A stretch of 64,000 nt of DNA from Arthrobacter stackebrandtii (GTDB taxonomy: Bacteria > Actinomycetota > Actinomycetes > Actinomycetales > Micrococcaceae): contig NZ_JAGIOI010000001.1 of NCBI RefSeq assembly GCF_017876675.1, forward strand, positions 4,154,001 to 4,218,000, given 5' to 3'. The position numbers and the translations under genes are program-made. Below the pieces are notes generated by a model. The model worked only from the letters and a program-made list of their open reading frames with translations, made no database searches and was not told the DNA's origin. Positions 37,533 through 46,468 of the stretch are shown one piece after another (position 1 is the first letter of the stretch; each line of letters begins with the position of its first letter).

Positions 37533-38104
37533 TGGGCGGCCCCGAAGGCAGCACCGGTGCCGAAGGCCGAGCCCACGGTGTGGGCCCTTTTGGCAACGGT
37601 CTGCGCCGTGACGTCGTGGTAGTTGGCCATGCGGATGGCGCGGAGGGCATCCTTGCGGTCCTCGCCTTCCAGCCGGTCCACGTACAGCTTGCCGTTGAGA
37701 TGGTCGGTCTCGTGCTGGAAGCACTTGGCCAGGGTTCCGGTGGCCTCAAGGTCAATGGTGGCCCCGTTGACGTCGACGCCGGTGATCCGGACCCAGCGGT
37801 GGCGCGGGACCGTGTATCCCAGGCCCGGGACGGACAGGCAGCCCTCGGGTTCGCCCGGGGCAAAGTCGTCACTGGCCACGATGACCGGATTGATCACATG
37901 GCCCTCTTCGCCGTCGACCGCGTAGGTGAAGATCCGCTTGTTCACGCCGATCTGGGGGGCGGCGAGCCCGGCTCCGCGGACGTCATGCATGGTCTCGGCC
38001 ATGTCCTCGACAAGTTTGGCCAACTCCGGGCCGAAGGTGGTCACTTCCTCGGCGGTTTCCCGGAGGACGGGGTCGCCGATGATGCGAATGCTCAGGATGG
38101 CCAT
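37529..38104 (-). CDS. def: Peptide deformylase
   Basis: A 191-residue metalloenzyme removing the N-formyl group. All three motifs are present: GAGLAAPQIG, EGCLSVP (metal Cys) and QHETDHLNG (two metal His, catalytic Glu). The start ATG at 38104 matches the family N-terminus (AILSIRIIGDPVLR). A short Ala/Gly-rich C-terminal tail is present. First gene of def-fmt-rsmB. Confidence 0.96.
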   Translation of the reverse strand: MAILSIRIIGDPVLRETAEEVTTFGPELAKLVEDMAETMHDVRGAGLAAPQIGVNKRIFTYAVDGEEGHVINPVIVASDDFAPGEPEGCLSVPGLGYTVPRHRWVRITGVDVNGATIDLEATGTLAKCFQHETDHLNGKLYVDRLEGEDRKDALRAIRMANYHDVTAQTVAKRAHTVGSAFGTGAAFGAAQ

Positions 38105-38174
38105 GGGGTGGCACCTCACTTTGAAATTGGCGCGGACCCTGTTTGCGGACCGCTGACTGCTGGCGCCTTCCAGT

Positions 38175-39029
38175 CTAGTTGGACGGCTGGTGCGGCGGGG
38201 GCGCAATCTCCAGCAACGGTGTCCCTGCCTGTGCCGCTTCCAATGAGGTTTGCCACACCCGGCGCAGCGAGGCGAACTTAAACCAGTGGGACTTGAGCAC
38301 TTCGGGGTTGGCGCGCAGGGTGCGCACCTCCGTTTCGCCGATGGCGACGCCCAGCAGAATGGGGTCCTGGCCGTACTTCCAGGGCTCCCATGTACCGGCG
38401 GCCTCGTCCACGATGGACTCCTCGGCCTTCATGCCGGCCACCAGCTGCATGACCACCTTGGCGTCAAGGGATTTCACCTGGCCGTTGCGGTCGGTGCCCT
38501 TGGTCTTGAAGTCGATGATGCACAGCTTGCCGCCAATGGTGGCCACCAGGTCCAGCGTTCCCGCGTAGCCGAGTGTTTCATTCCAGACAGTGATCTCCGG
38601 ATCCAGCGGCTTGACGGCGTAGTCCTCCCACCACTGGTCAAACCGCAGGGCGAAGTTCTCCTCACCCTTCTCGGCAAGCGCCTCCCGCGCCTCCTGCAAC
38701 TGGTGGGGCCGGTCCAGCGCGCGCAGCGACACCTGCTCGCAGTAGTGGTGGACGCGGTCACCGCGGGCGGCTGCGGCATCCCTGAACTGTTCGGCCGCGT
38801 TGGAGCTGTCCCGCACCACCGTGCGCAACTGTCCGGGATTGCCGACGGCGGCACCCAGGTCCGGGTGCTGCGCCACTGCGTTGGCTGCCATGTAGCCGAT
38901 CCAGCCGTCCAACGACATGGCCTGCTGGCCGATGACGGTGGTGATGGAGGGGACCTTCGGCGGGTCCTGCAGGGAGCGGGCGTACATGCGCCCCAGGTCT
39001 GTACTGTGGGCCAAGGCTGGTGCTGTCAT
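38175..39029 (-). CDS. PD-(D/E)XK nuclease-superfamily protein
   Basis: A 284-residue protein with the nuclease-core pattern GTLDLVATIGGKLCIIDFKT, giving a metal Asp followed by the DxK-type motif DFKT near residues 180-200. This resembles Cas4/RecB-like and phage exonuclease folds. The N-terminal half is helical and has no motif I recognise. Likely acts on DNA ends, but substrate and pathway are unknown. The ATG at 39029 was picked from the domain layout (MTAPALAHSTDLG). It is 70 bp upstream of def on the same strand; no CRISPR array or other cas gene is present, so a CRISPR role is not suggested. Confidence 0.75.
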   Translation of the reverse strand: MTAPALAHSTDLGRMYARSLQDPPKVPSITTVIGQQAMSLDGWIGYMAANAVAQHPDLGAAVGNPGQLRTVVRDSSNAAEQFRDAAAARGDRVHHYCEQVSLRALDRPHQLQEAREALAEKGEENFALRFDQWWEDYAVKPLDPEITVWNETLGYAGTLDLVATIGGKLCIIDFKTKGTDRNGQVKSLDAKVVMQLVAGMKAEESIVDEAAGTWEPWKYGQDPILLGVAIGETEVRTLRANPEVLKSHWFKFASLRRVWQTSLEAAQAGTPLLEIAPPPHQPSN

Positions 39030-39204
39030 GCCTCCACTATTCCACCCCGCGCCGACACATCCCAGCCCGACCGGACCAACTTGTGGATAACCCCGCGATG
39101 CTGTTAGGGGATGTCGGCCAACAGCCGCGGCGGGCCAGGCGCCGTCGAGCCTCACAGCAGCAAATGGCCGGCGCACCGCCAGCCCCGGACCGCCACAGGG
39201 CAGC

Positions 39205-39231
39205 AAAAAGGCCCCTGCATCAACAGGAGCC
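39205..39231 (-). terminator. Terminator after tRNA-Val
   Basis: On the minus strand GGCTCCTG-TTGAT-GCAGGGGCC (one wobble pair) is followed by TTTTT. It lies 10 bp beyond the tRNA 3' end. Confidence 0.85.
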
Positions 39232-39240
39232 TGCGTAGTG

Positions 39241-39312
39241 TGGGCGATACTGGGATCGAACCAGTGACCTCTTCCGTGTCAGGGAAGCGCGCTACCGCTG
39301 CGCCAATCGCCC
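39241..39312 (-). tRNA. tRNA-Val (anticodon GAC), copy 1
   Basis: Acceptor GGGCGAT/ATCGCCC, anticodon loop CTGACAC between CTTCC and GGAAG, and T-arm GGTTCGATCCC. The same sequence recurs at 40841-40912 and 41129-41200. IS1249 copy 2 begins 15 bp upstream of its 5' end, separating it from the rest of the array. Confidence 0.96.
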
Positions 39313-39327
39313 CAGGCCGCGCCACGG

Positions 39328-40612
39328 GGGTTAGCGGCCAGAATGTGTGTATGAAAAGTGGCTTTTGGCCAGTAATCATATGGGATGCAGGGCCCTGTAC
39401 ATGCTTTGAAAGCATGTACGGTGACAGTTCCCAAGAATCACCCCAGGTGTGGTGTATGTACTAAGAAGCTCGTAAAGAATGGCAAGACCAGCGCGGGAAG
39501 AACTAGGTGGCGGTGCAAGTCCTGTGGTGCTTCCATCACCCAGTCACGTGTCGATGTCAGCAAGAAAGCAGAGTTCACAGCGTTCCTGTCCTGGATCACC
39601 GGCAAGGACCGTCAGGAAGCCCATGCAGGCTCCGCACGCACCTTTAGGCGTCAGAGTGCCTGGTGCTGGACGGTGTCCCCTACAGCCGTCGTGAGCGGCG
39701 AAATACACCCCCAGATCATGCTTGACGGAACGTACTTCAACGACTGGTGCGTGCTGGTCGCCTACACCGGCAACCACGTCATCGCCTGGCAGTGGTGCGA
39801 CAGAGAAAAGAATGCGTCCTGGTCTGCCCTGCTGCAACAAATCCCGGCACCTGCGGTCGCGATCGTTGACGGGCACAAAGGCCTGGAAAGTGCGCTGCGC
39901 GAGCACTGGCCAGAGACGAAGGTGCAACGGTGTCTTTTTCATATCCAGCAGAACATTCGAACACACCTCACGATGCGCCCAAACCTCGATGCCGGCAAGG
40001 AATTACTGGCACTAGCCAAGGCCCTGACACCGATCCAAGACCTTGACCAAGCCGCTGTCTGGGCCGGGGAATTCGCTTCCTGGGAAGCACGCTGGGAGTC
40101 CTTCTTGAAGACCCGAACCTACGCGAAGAAGAACGGCGAGAGGCCCTCCCATATCGGCACGAACCAGCAATGGTGGTTTACACATCTACGCCTGCGTCGG
40201 GCCCGCGGAACACTGGCCACGGTATTGAAAAATGGGCACCTGTTCACTTGGCTCACCGCCGCCACCAACGAGCACAAGATCGACCGCACCACCAGCCCCT
40301 TGGAAGGCGGAATCAATGCCGGTCTCAAGCACCTTCTACGCGATCACCGTGGTCTCACCGACGACCACGCCAAACGAGCCGTTGACTGGTACCTCTACCT
40401 CCACAGCGAGTCTCCGAAAGACCCCTGGACGTTCGTGAAACCCAGCCACTGGCAGCCCCAAAGAAAACAAAGCAAAACCATCGAAGAGCCCATCGGGCCA
40501 GCCCTCTACGACACAGCCTTCAGCCCCGAAGACGGGAACGGAATCCAACAAGGATGGGGCGGAAGAAGCCGATGACACGCCCGGGCCATACACACATTCT
40601 GGCCGCTAACCC
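39328..40612 (+). mobile_element. IS1249-type element, copy 2, with 8-bp target duplication
   Basis: 1285 bp with perfect 26-bp inverted repeats (GGGTTAGCGG... and ...CCGCTAACCC). The target duplication CGCCACGG is at 39320-39327 and 40613-40620, marking a clean insertion into the tRNA array. It is nearly identical to copy 1 (8166-9450) and in the same orientation. Confidence 0.96.
39385..40575 (+). CDS. IS1249 family transposase (IS256-like), copy 2
   Basis: A 396-residue transposase with the zinc-ribbon-like N-terminus and DDE core described for copy 1. It differs by Ile for Ser in the CGASxTQ segment and Lys for Thr near the C-terminus (QSKTIEEP). The frame is intact. The ATG at 39385 is used; GTG at 39421 is an alternative. 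Confidence 0.93.
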   Translation: MQGPVHALKACTVTVPKNHPRCGVCTKKLVKNGKTSAGRTRWRCKSCGASITQSRVDVSKKAEFTAFLSWITGKDRQEAHAGSARTFRRQSAWCWTVSPTAVVSGEIHPQIMLDGTYFNDWCVLVAYTGNHVIAWQWCDREKNASWSALLQQIPAPAVAIVDGHKGLESALREHWPETKVQRCLFHIQQNIRTHLTMRPNLDAGKELLALAKALTPIQDLDQAAVWAGEFASWEARWESFLKTRTYAKKNGERPSHIGTNQQWWFTHLRLRRARGTLATVLKNGHLFTWLTAATNEHKIDRTTSPLEGGINAGLKHLLRDHRGLTDDHAKRAVDWYLYLHSESPKDPWTFVKPSHWQPQRKQSKTIEEPIGPALYDTAFSPEDGNGIQQGWGGRSR

Positions 40613-40641
40613 CGCCACGGGGCACTGCCGGGAAATGAAAA

Positions 40642-40673
40642 GGACCGCCGAAACGCGAAAGTTCCGGCAGTCC
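40642..40673 (-). terminator. Terminator after tRNA-Gly copy 1
   Basis: On the minus strand GGACTGCCG pairs with CGGCGGTCC (one T-G pair) around a 14-nt loop, followed by TTTTCATTT. Confidence 0.75.
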
Positions 40674-40687
40674 CGTTCCTTATTCCG

Positions 40688-40760
<73 letters not shown>

Positions 40761-40802
40761 ATGCTTGCTGCCGGGCCTGAAGTGCTTCAGGGCTCCAGCG
40801 CA

Positions 40803-40830
40803 TAAAAACGCCCCTGCCTCAACAGGGGCC
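40803..40830 (-). terminator. Terminator after tRNA-Val copy 2
   Basis: GGCCCCTG, short loop, CAGGGGC followed by GTTTTTATG on the minus strand. Confidence 0.85.
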
Positions 40831-40840
40831 TTCAAATGCG

Positions 40841-40912
40841 TGGGCGATACTGGGATCGAACCAGTGACCTCTTCCGTGTCAGGGAAGCGCGCTACCGCTG
40901 CGCCAATCGCCC
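40841..40912 (-). tRNA. tRNA-Val (anticodon GAC), copy 2
   Basis: Same sequence as copy 1 at 39241-39312. Confidence 0.96.
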
Positions 40913-40948
40913 AAGGCCGCACCCCAAGCGGGGTGGGCCGAGGCTGAA

Positions 40949-40979
40949 CAAAACTGCCGAAACCCTCAGGTTCCGGCAG
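40949..40979 (-). terminator. Terminator after tRNA-Gly copy 2
   Basis: CTGCCGGAACC, short loop, GGGTTTCGGCAG then TTTTG on the minus strand. Confidence 0.8.
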
Positions 40980-40996
40980 ATGCGTCCAAACATGCG

Positions 40997-41069
<73 letters not shown>

Positions 41070-41128
41070 ATTTTACTGCTGAACAACACTATCTGATTTC
41101 TCAGAAACAACCAACCGAAGTTGATTCG

Positions 41129-41200
41129 TGGGCGATACTGGGATCGAACCAGTGACCTCTTCCGTGTCAGGGAAGCGCGCTACCGCTGCGCCAATCGCCC
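41129..41200 (-). tRNA. tRNA-Val (anticodon GAC), copy 3
   Basis: Same sequence as the other two GAC copies. No terminator follows directly; 59 bp separate it from the next tRNA-Gly. Confidence 0.96.
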
Positions 41201-41248
41201 AATGCATCCCGCTGAACTATACAGCAAAATACCTTTGATTCAGCCAAA

Positions 41249-41322
41249 TGGAGGTGGGAACGGGATTCGAACCCGTGTGCACGGATTTGCAGTCCGTTGC
41301 CTCGCCTCTCGGCCACCCCACC
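41249..41322 (-). tRNA. tRNA-Cys (anticodon GCA)
   Basis: Acceptor GGTGGGG/TCCCACC (G-T at the last pair), anticodon loop CTGCAAA, T-arm GGTTCGAATCC. The 3' CCA is encoded (41249-41251), unlike the neighbouring Val and Gly genes. Confidence 0.95.
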
Positions 41323-41346
41323 ATGCAAACTGAATGGTGTAAAGCG

Positions 41347-41419
<73 letters not shown>

Positions 41420-41929
41420 ATTAGCAATCATTTTCTCCCGTTTGCGTCTCGCATTCGGTAGTCCGTGTTGCTGCGGTGAAAACATTACCCGAGCAGTTTC
41501 CCAAACACCAAATCGAGGGCCCGCCGCTGGCAGTGCAGGCGAGGGCAACCCGCCCGATTCCCCGGGTTTGTGCGGAAGTTGGCCCCATCACTCGAATTAC
41601 AAGCATGTGATTCAGGGGCCGGATAGGCCCGTTTTTGGGCTTCCAGGGCCAAAATGGGCCTTGAGGCGCTCGTCACACCCAATCTTTGGTGCACGACGCC
41701 GGACGGCCGGCTCCTGCAAAGGGGCGGCACCCTATTGCGGTGCGCGCCACCCGCCACGGTAGCGGCTGCCCGGCGCCGGACGGGCCTGCCTGCCGAACGA
41801 CACAGGGCCGCCGGCCACCATAATCAGGCACTCGAACACGGGCGATTATGCACTCGCGAAACTTTGGGCTATTGTTTTTTACGCACCGAGCAGCACGCAT
41901 GGTCCGCCCGCGGACCGAGCATGCGGATT
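41420..41929. other. 510-bp spacer between divergent tRNA units
   Basis: It must hold promoters for the minus-strand tRNA array and the plus-strand tRNA-Val, but no consensus -35/-10 pair stands out. A GGGCC-GGATA-GGCCC stem followed by GTTTTT at 41617-41637 looks like a plus-strand terminator without an upstream gene. No protein gene is supported. Confidence 0.5.
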
Positions 41930-42004
41930 GGGCGATTGGCGCAGTGGTAGCGCGTTCCGTTCACACCGGAGAGGTCACTGGTTCGAACCCAGTATCGCCC
42001 ACCA
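41930..42004 (+). tRNA. tRNA-Val (anticodon CAC)
   Basis: Acceptor GGGCGAT/ATCGCCC, anticodon loop TTCACAC between TTCCG and CGGAG, T-arm GGTTCGAACCC. CCA is encoded at 42002-42004. It shares its acceptor and D-arm with the GAC isoacceptors on the other strand. Confidence 0.96.
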
Positions 42005-42013
42005 AGGGAAAAG

Positions 42014-42054
42014 TCCCTCCGACCAGCACAAACGCTGGTCGGAGGGGCTTTTTC
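42014..42054 (+). terminator. Terminator of tRNA-Val(CAC)
   Basis: CCCTCCGACCAGC, ACAAAC loop, GCTGGTCGGAGGG then CTTTTT. Confidence 0.9.
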
Positions 42055-42158
42055 GTGTCGCAATTCAGCTCGCAAAATCGGCACAGTGCATCAAACGTGC
42101 ATCATCCCCCATCCTCATCCCCCCGCCCTCCGCCACGCACTCGGCCACTCCCCCAACC

Positions 42159-42215
42159 CCCTCGCAGCAATGGCAGCTTATTGCTGAGCCCCCTCGCAAT
42201 TCAGCCCCATCCCTC
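42159..42215 (+). repeat. Intergenic short repeat cluster A
   Basis: CCTCGCAGCAATGGCAG at 42159-42175 is followed by degenerate CCCTCGCAATTCAG (about 42191) and CCCTCGCAGGCCTG (about 42211). It belongs to the family with core ACGCNNTCGCAGCAATGGC seen in five further spacers. Confidence 0.6.
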
Positions 42216-42360
42216 GCAGGCCTGCTCAGTGCCCGGACGGCACCCGGCTCCGCCTTGGCAGGGTGCCGGGTGCCCGCCGTCGCCCTTGTCAAGGCAGTCC
42301 ACCTGTTACGGACCGATCCAATGTCCCGGCACTTTCTTGTACGCCACAGACGACTTGGCG

Positions 42361-42388
42361 TTGACATTGTGAGTCATGGCACTAGGCT
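42361..42388 (+). promoter_or_regulatory. Promoter of the MT0933-like gene
   Basis: TTGACA (42361-42366), 16 bp, TAGGCT (42383-42388), about 49 bp before the TTG start. Confidence 0.6.
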
Positions 42389-42436
42389 GGAAAAAGTTGG
42401 GGCGCCAATGGCCCCAGGAGCGAAGGGAGGTGCCTG

Positions 42437-42622
42437 TTGTCTATTTTTGACGATTTGAAGGGCAAGGCTGAAGGACTCATCAAGGGCAATGAAGAGGCCA
42501 TCAAGGATGGCATCGAAAAGGCCGGCGACGTTGTCGACAGCAAGACCGGTGACAAGTTCAAGGGCCAGGTTGACCAGGTCCAGCAGGCTGCCAGCGATTT
42601 TGTGGATGGCGCCAACAAGTAG
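42437..42622 (+). CDS. MT0933-like antitoxin family protein
   Basis: A 61-residue highly charged, helical protein (SIFDDLKGKAEGLIKGNEEA then KAGDVVDSKTGDKFKGQVDQ) of the Rv0909/MT0933 antitoxin family. Start is TTG at 42437 with GGGAGG 7-8 nt upstream. No toxin gene is adjacent: the next gene, zapE, is convergent. It may therefore be an orphan family member with another role. A strong terminator follows. Confidence 0.82.
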   Translation: MSIFDDLKGKAEGLIKGNEEAIKDGIEKAGDVVDSKTGDKFKGQVDQVQQAASDFVDGANK

Positions 42623-42658
42623 TCCCCACCCCTTCGCCCTATAAATGGCGTCAAGAAA

Positions 42659-42698
42659 GGCGCCGGTCCGCTCGAGAGAGCGCACCGGCGCTTTTTCG
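42659..42698. terminator. Bidirectional terminator between MT0933-like gene and zapE
   Basis: GCGCCGGT...GCTC, GAGA loop, GAGC...ACCGGCGC then TTTTT on the plus strand. The stem also follows zapE on the minus strand. Confidence 0.85.
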
Positions 42699-42715
42699 CT
42701 TTAATGCCGTCGGGT

Positions 42716-43819
42716 TCAGCCCACTGGGGCGGGCACAGCCGATTCCTGGGCCTCTCGGGCCAGGGCTGTCAGGCGGGAGACTGCACGGAAGTACTTCTTC
42801 TGGTACCCGCCCGTCATCATTTCCGGGGTGAACAGCTGGTCCAGGGGAACGCCGCTGGCAAGGATCGGAACATCCTTGTCATACAGCCGGTCGGCCAGCA
42901 CCACGAAGCGCAGGGCCACGGACTGCTCCGTAATGGTGTGGACATTGCGCCACACGACCGCGTCGATTCCCTCCAGCATCTGGCGGTAGCGGGACGGGTG
43001 GACGCCGGTCAGGTGGTCCATGAGGATGCCAAAGTCGTCCACGGCAACGCCCTTGCCGGCAAAGTCCCGGCGCATGCGGGCGTCAAGGTCGCTGTTGGGC
43101 ACCGGTTCCGGCGGCGTGGGCAGCCCGCGGTGGCGGAAATCCTCGCCGTCGATGTGCAGGATCTCAAACTGGTCCGCCAGGACCTGGATCTCACGCTGGA
43201 AGTCAACAGCAGCAAAGCGCCCATCACCCAGTGCACCGGGCAGGGTGTTGGAGGTCGCCGCCAACTTGACACCGGCGTCGGCCAATTCACGCATGAGCCG
43301 AGACATCAGCACGGTGTCTCCGGGGTCGTCCAGTTCAAATTCGTCGATGCAGACCAGCTTGTAGCTGCTGAGCGCCTCCACGGTCTTGCGGAACGACAAT
43401 GCGCCCACCAGGTTCGTGTATTCGACGAAGGTGCCGATCGCCTTGGGCCCCTCCGCCTCGTGCCACAGGGATGAGAGCAGGTGGGTCTTGCCCACACCAA
43501 AGCCGCCGTCGAGGTAGATGCCGGCCGGCTTGCCACCGTTGGCCTTGGACTTGCCATTCGCCTTGCCCGCAGGCTTGGCGCCGTTGGCTTTCGCCTTCCC
43601 GCCAAACAACCGGCGAAGGCCGCCGGCAGGCTTTCCGCCGGTGCGGGCCGCGAAGCCTTGAAGCAGGTCCACCGCTTCTGACTGGGTGGGCTGTGCCGGA
43701 TCCGGGCGGTAGGTGCCAAAGGAGACCTCGCCAAATCGGGGCGACGGGACAAAGCCCGCCAACAGTTCCTCCACCGAAACGGCCGGCTTGCGGGTGGAAA
43801 GTTGCTCAACGTGTACCAA
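42716..43819 (-). CDS. zapE: Cell division protein ZapE (AFG1-like ATPase)
   Basis: A 367-residue P-loop ATPase. Walker A is GGFGVGKTHLL (about residues 104-114) and Walker B is YKLVCIDEFEL. AATSNTLPGALGDGRF and HIDGEDFRHRG are typical. In proteobacteria ZapE modulates the Z ring; in actinobacteria its role is less clear. A Lys/Ala/Gly-rich insertion (about residues 73-99, with repeated KANG and KPAG units) lies before Walker A and is unlike the compact family form. The start is TTG at 43819, chosen from the family N-terminus (VHVEQLSTRKPAVS). Confidence 0.88.
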   Translation of the reverse strand: MVHVEQLSTRKPAVSVEELLAGFVPSPRFGEVSFGTYRPDPAQPTQSEAVDLLQGFAARTGGKPAGGLRRLFGGKAKANGAKPAGKANGKSKANGGKPAGIYLDGGFGVGKTHLLSSLWHEAEGPKAIGTFVEYTNLVGALSFRKTVEALSSYKLVCIDEFELDDPGDTVLMSRLMRELADAGVKLAATSNTLPGALGDGRFAAVDFQREIQVLADQFEILHIDGEDFRHRGLPTPPEPVPNSDLDARMRRDFAGKGVAVDDFGILMDHLTGVHPSRYRQMLEGIDAVVWRNVHTITEQSVALRFVVLADRLYDKDVPILASGVPLDQLFTPEMMTGGYQKKYFRAVSRLTALAREAQESAVPAPVG

Positions 43820-44082
43820 GAAAAATTGTCCGATCCTGAAGGCTGTTCATCGGGCCGGGCGCATACGGCACCGGGCCCACGGATACAAGAATACCCACCG
43901 CATATTGCGTTAAGTTAACGCCGGGGAAGTAAACGGCACCCCAACTCGTTAGTCTGATAGACAGGAAAAGCGCCTGCACCCATCATTCGTGGCGGCGCCG
44001 CTTTCCGCACCTCACGGCAATGGAACGGCCCCAGACTGAGCTGGGGAGGCACCCGCCTGAGAAGTTTACGAGAAGGGGCATC

Positions 44083-45003
44083 ATGCCTGTTGCAGTTGAA
44101 ACAAATGAAAAGTTCGCCGCCTACGCACACCCGGAGCGCCTGGTTTCCACCGAATGGCTTGCCGAGGCAATCGCCAACGGCGCCACGAAGGACGGCAACC
44201 TCGTGGTGGTCGAGTCCGACGAGGACGTGCTGCTGTACGAAACCGGCCACATCCCCGGCGCCGTCAAGATTGACTGGCACACGGACCTGAACGACGACGT
44301 CACCCGGGACTACATCGACGGCGCGGCTTTTGCGCTGCTCGCCCAGGCGAAGGGCATCTCCCGTGACAGCACCGTTGTCGTGTACGGCGACAAGTCCAAC
44401 TGGTGGGCCGCCTACGCACTCTGGGTCTTCACCCTGTTCGGCCACGAGGACGTCCGCCTGCTGGACGGCGGCCGCGACAAGTGGATCGCCGAGGGCCGCG
44501 AGCTGACCACCGAACGCACCGTCACCACCCCCTCCGCAGGCTACCCGGTTGTGGAGCGCAACGATGCCCCCATACGCGCCTACAAGGAAGACGTGCTGGC
44601 CCACCTGGGCAAGCCGCTCATCGACGTCCGCTCCACCGAGGAATACACGGGCGAGCGCACGCACATGCCGGCATACCCGCAGGAAGGCACGCTCCGCGGC
44701 GGGCACATCCCCACCGCAGCCTCCATCCCGTGGGCCCGTGCCGCTGCAGAGGACGGCAGCTACAAGTCCCGCGCCGAGCTTGAGGCGCTCTACCTCGACG
44801 AAGCCGGCCTTGTCCCCGGCGACGACGTCGTGGCCTACTGCCGCATCGGCGAGCGTTCCAGCCACACCTGGTTCGCCCTGAAGTACCTGCTGGGCTTCGA
44901 GACGGTCCGCAACTACGACGGCTCCTGGACCGAGTGGGGCAACGCCGTGCGCGTTCCCATCGCGGTAGGCGCCGAGCGCGGCGAACTGCCCTCCGCCAAC
45001 TAG
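44083..45003 (+). CDS. sseA: Thiosulfate sulfurtransferase (two-domain rhodanese)
   Basis: A 306-residue tandem rhodanese moving sulfane sulfur to cyanide or thiols. The first, inactive domain includes [16 protein letters not shown] and [13 protein letters not shown]. The second domain carries the active loop [12 protein letters not shown] with the catalytic Cys. The ATG at 44083 has AGAAGGGG upstream; an earlier in-frame start is non-family sequence. It is followed by a GC-rich stem-loop and then sufE, a natural partner for persulfide handling. Confidence 0.93.
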   Translation: MPVAVETNEKFAAYAHPERLVSTEWLAEAIANGATKDGNLVVVESDEDVLLYETGHIPGAVKIDWHTDLNDDVTRDYIDGAAFALLAQAKGISRDSTVVVYGDKSNWWAAYALWVFTLFGHEDVRLLDGGRDKWIAEGRELTTERTVTTPSAGYPVVERNDAPIRAYKEDVLAHLGKPLIDVRSTEEYTGERTHMPAYPQEGTLRGGHIPTAASIPWARAAAEDGSYKSRAELEALYLDEAGLVPGDDVVAYCRIGERSSHTWFALKYLLGFETVRNYDGSWTEWGNAVRVPIAVGAERGELPSAN

Positions 45004-45010
45004 TCGCACC

Positions 45011-45042
45011 AGGCTGCCGGGCCGTTCGCGGCCCGGCAGCCT
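45011..45042 (+). terminator. Stem-loop after sseA
   Basis: AGGCTGCCGGGCC, 6-nt loop, GGCCCGGCAGCCT. Only a weak T run follows. Confidence 0.65.
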
Positions 45043-45097
45043 TTGGCCGCACCCACTGGTTTCACACTCTTAAGAAAAGAATCGTACGCTTTAGTTG

Positions 45098-45556
45098 ATG
45101 ACTACTTCACAAGCACTCCCGCAAGCACTGGCCGAGATCGTCAACGATTTCAAGGAACTCGAGGAAGCCGACCGGCTCACGCTGCTGCTCGAATTCTCGC
45201 GCGGCCTGCCGCCGCTGCCGGAGCGCCTGAGCAACCACCCCGAACTGCTGGAGCAGGTGGTGGAGTGCCAGTCGCCGCTGTTCCTGACGGTTGAGTCGGA
45301 AAAGACGGACGACGGCGACATCATCCGCTTGTTCTTCCAGGCACCCCCCGAGGCGCCCACCACGCGCGGCTTCGCGGCGGTTCTCTTTGAGGGCCTGGAC
45401 GGCCTGACTGCTGAGGAAATCCTCGCCGTGCCCGACGACATGCCCGAGCAGCTCGGCCTGACCCGCGCCATCTCCCCTCTCCGCATGCGCGGCATGTCCG
45501 CCATGCTGGGCCGGGTCAAGCGCAAGATCGCCAACGGCGTGCGCCCCTCCGCCTAG
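45098..45556 (+). CDS. sufE: SufE family Fe-S cluster assembly protein
   Basis: A 152-residue SufE-fold protein with the persulfide Cys in VVECQSPLFL (about residue 58). Expected to accept sulfur from a cysteine desulfurase or the neighbouring sulfurtransferase. ATG 45098 is preferred over TTG 45095. TACGCT ends 7 nt upstream without a Shine-Dalgarno sequence, suggesting a leaderless transcript. Confidence 0.92.
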   Translation: MTTSQALPQALAEIVNDFKELEEADRLTLLLEFSRGLPPLPERLSNHPELLEQVVECQSPLFLTVESEKTDDGDIIRLFFQAPPEAPTTRGFAAVLFEGLDGLTAEEILAVPDDMPEQLGLTRAISPLRMRGMSAMLGRVKRKIANGVRPSA

Positions 45557-45563
45557 CCTGGCC

Positions 45564-46061
45564 ATGGCAAGGAAATCCGCGGCGGGGGCCGGAACCCCCG
45601 CCACAGTTGAACTGACCAAGGCCGGCATTGCCTTCACCGGGCACGCCTATGAGCACGACCCCGCCGCCACGAGCTACGGCATGGAGGCGGCGACCGTTTT
45701 GGGCCTGGATCCGGCCCGCGTGTTCAAGACACTTGTGGCCGATGTCGGGGGAACCCTGGCCGTGGCGATCGTCCCGGTCAGCGGCACCCTTGACTTGAAG
45801 GCGCTGGCGCACGCGCTGGGCCAGAAAAAGGCCGCCATGGCCGACCCTGCCCTGGCCCAGCGCCGCACCGGCTACGTCCTGGGCGGCATCTCCCCCATCG
45901 GCCAGCGCCAGCACTCCCCCACCGTGCTGGACCATTCAGCCCTGGCCCACGAGACCATCTTCGTCTCTGGCGGACGCAGGGGATTCGACATTGAGCTCTC
46001 CCCCGCAGACCTCATCGCCGTCACGAAGGCGTCAACCGCCCCCATCGGCCACCAGGCCTGA
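45564..46061 (+). CDS. ybaK: YbaK/EbsC-type Cys-tRNA(Pro) deacylase
   Basis: A 165-residue YbaK-domain protein that hydrolyses Cys mischarged on tRNA-Pro. Typical features are YEHDPAATSYGMEAATVLGL, RVFKTLVA (conserved Lys), GYVLGGISPIGQR and FVSGGRRGFDIELSPADL. It starts 7 bp after sufE, so it is probably co-transcribed with it. Confidence 0.92.
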   Translation: MARKSAAGAGTPATVELTKAGIAFTGHAYEHDPAATSYGMEAATVLGLDPARVFKTLVADVGGTLAVAIVPVSGTLDLKALAHALGQKKAAMADPALAQRRTGYVLGGISPIGQRQHSPTVLDHSALAHETIFVSGGRRGFDIELSPADLIAVTKASTAPIGHQA

Positions 46062-46468
46062 CGCGCCCCCGCCTCCGGCGCCGGCCAGTACCGCCCAGCA
46101 CCACCCGGCACCGGCGCCGGCCAATCCCGCCGCCTTCCAACCCGGGCGTCCAATCCCGGCATCCAATCCTGACGCCATCGCACCATTAGCTGGTTTTTCC
46201 CCGACCCCGTCGCACCAATGGCTTGTTGCTTGACGAATGCTGTCGCACCTTCCGGCACACCGGGTCCGCAGTGTTGACCAGCTGGCCGGCCACTCGCATC
46301 CCCCATTTTCCGGCAGCTTTCAGGGCCGCTAAGTCAAGGGTTGTCCGGTTCGCTGCAGTTCAGTTGGGAGGGGAACACGTCGTTGATTCTGACCATGATG
46401 GGCGGACGGGCGCGCTCCCTGCATCGGATGTGGCGTGCCTGCTCCCCGGTTTCTCGAATCGGGTCCTG
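46062..46468. other. 407-bp convergent spacer with repeat cluster B
   Basis: No gene is supported. It holds Pro-codon-like GC-rich tracts, then three members of the short intergenic repeat family at 46171-46252. No clear terminator is visible for ybaK. Confidence 0.55.
46171..46252 (+). repeat. Intergenic short repeat cluster B
   Basis: GACGCCATCGCACCATTAGC (46171), GACCCCGTCGCACCAATGGC (46203) and GACGAATGCTGTCGCACC (46232), spaced 32 and 29 bp. All point the same way and carry CGCACC in place of CGCAGC. Confidence 0.7.

Noticed and set aside
38175-39029. Cas4
   Set aside because: It has a PD-(D/E)XK core but no cysteine cluster, and no CRISPR or cas context.
41485-41757. 90-codon minus-strand frame in the tRNA spacer
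   Set aside because: No ribosome-binding site, biased composition and no recognisable family.
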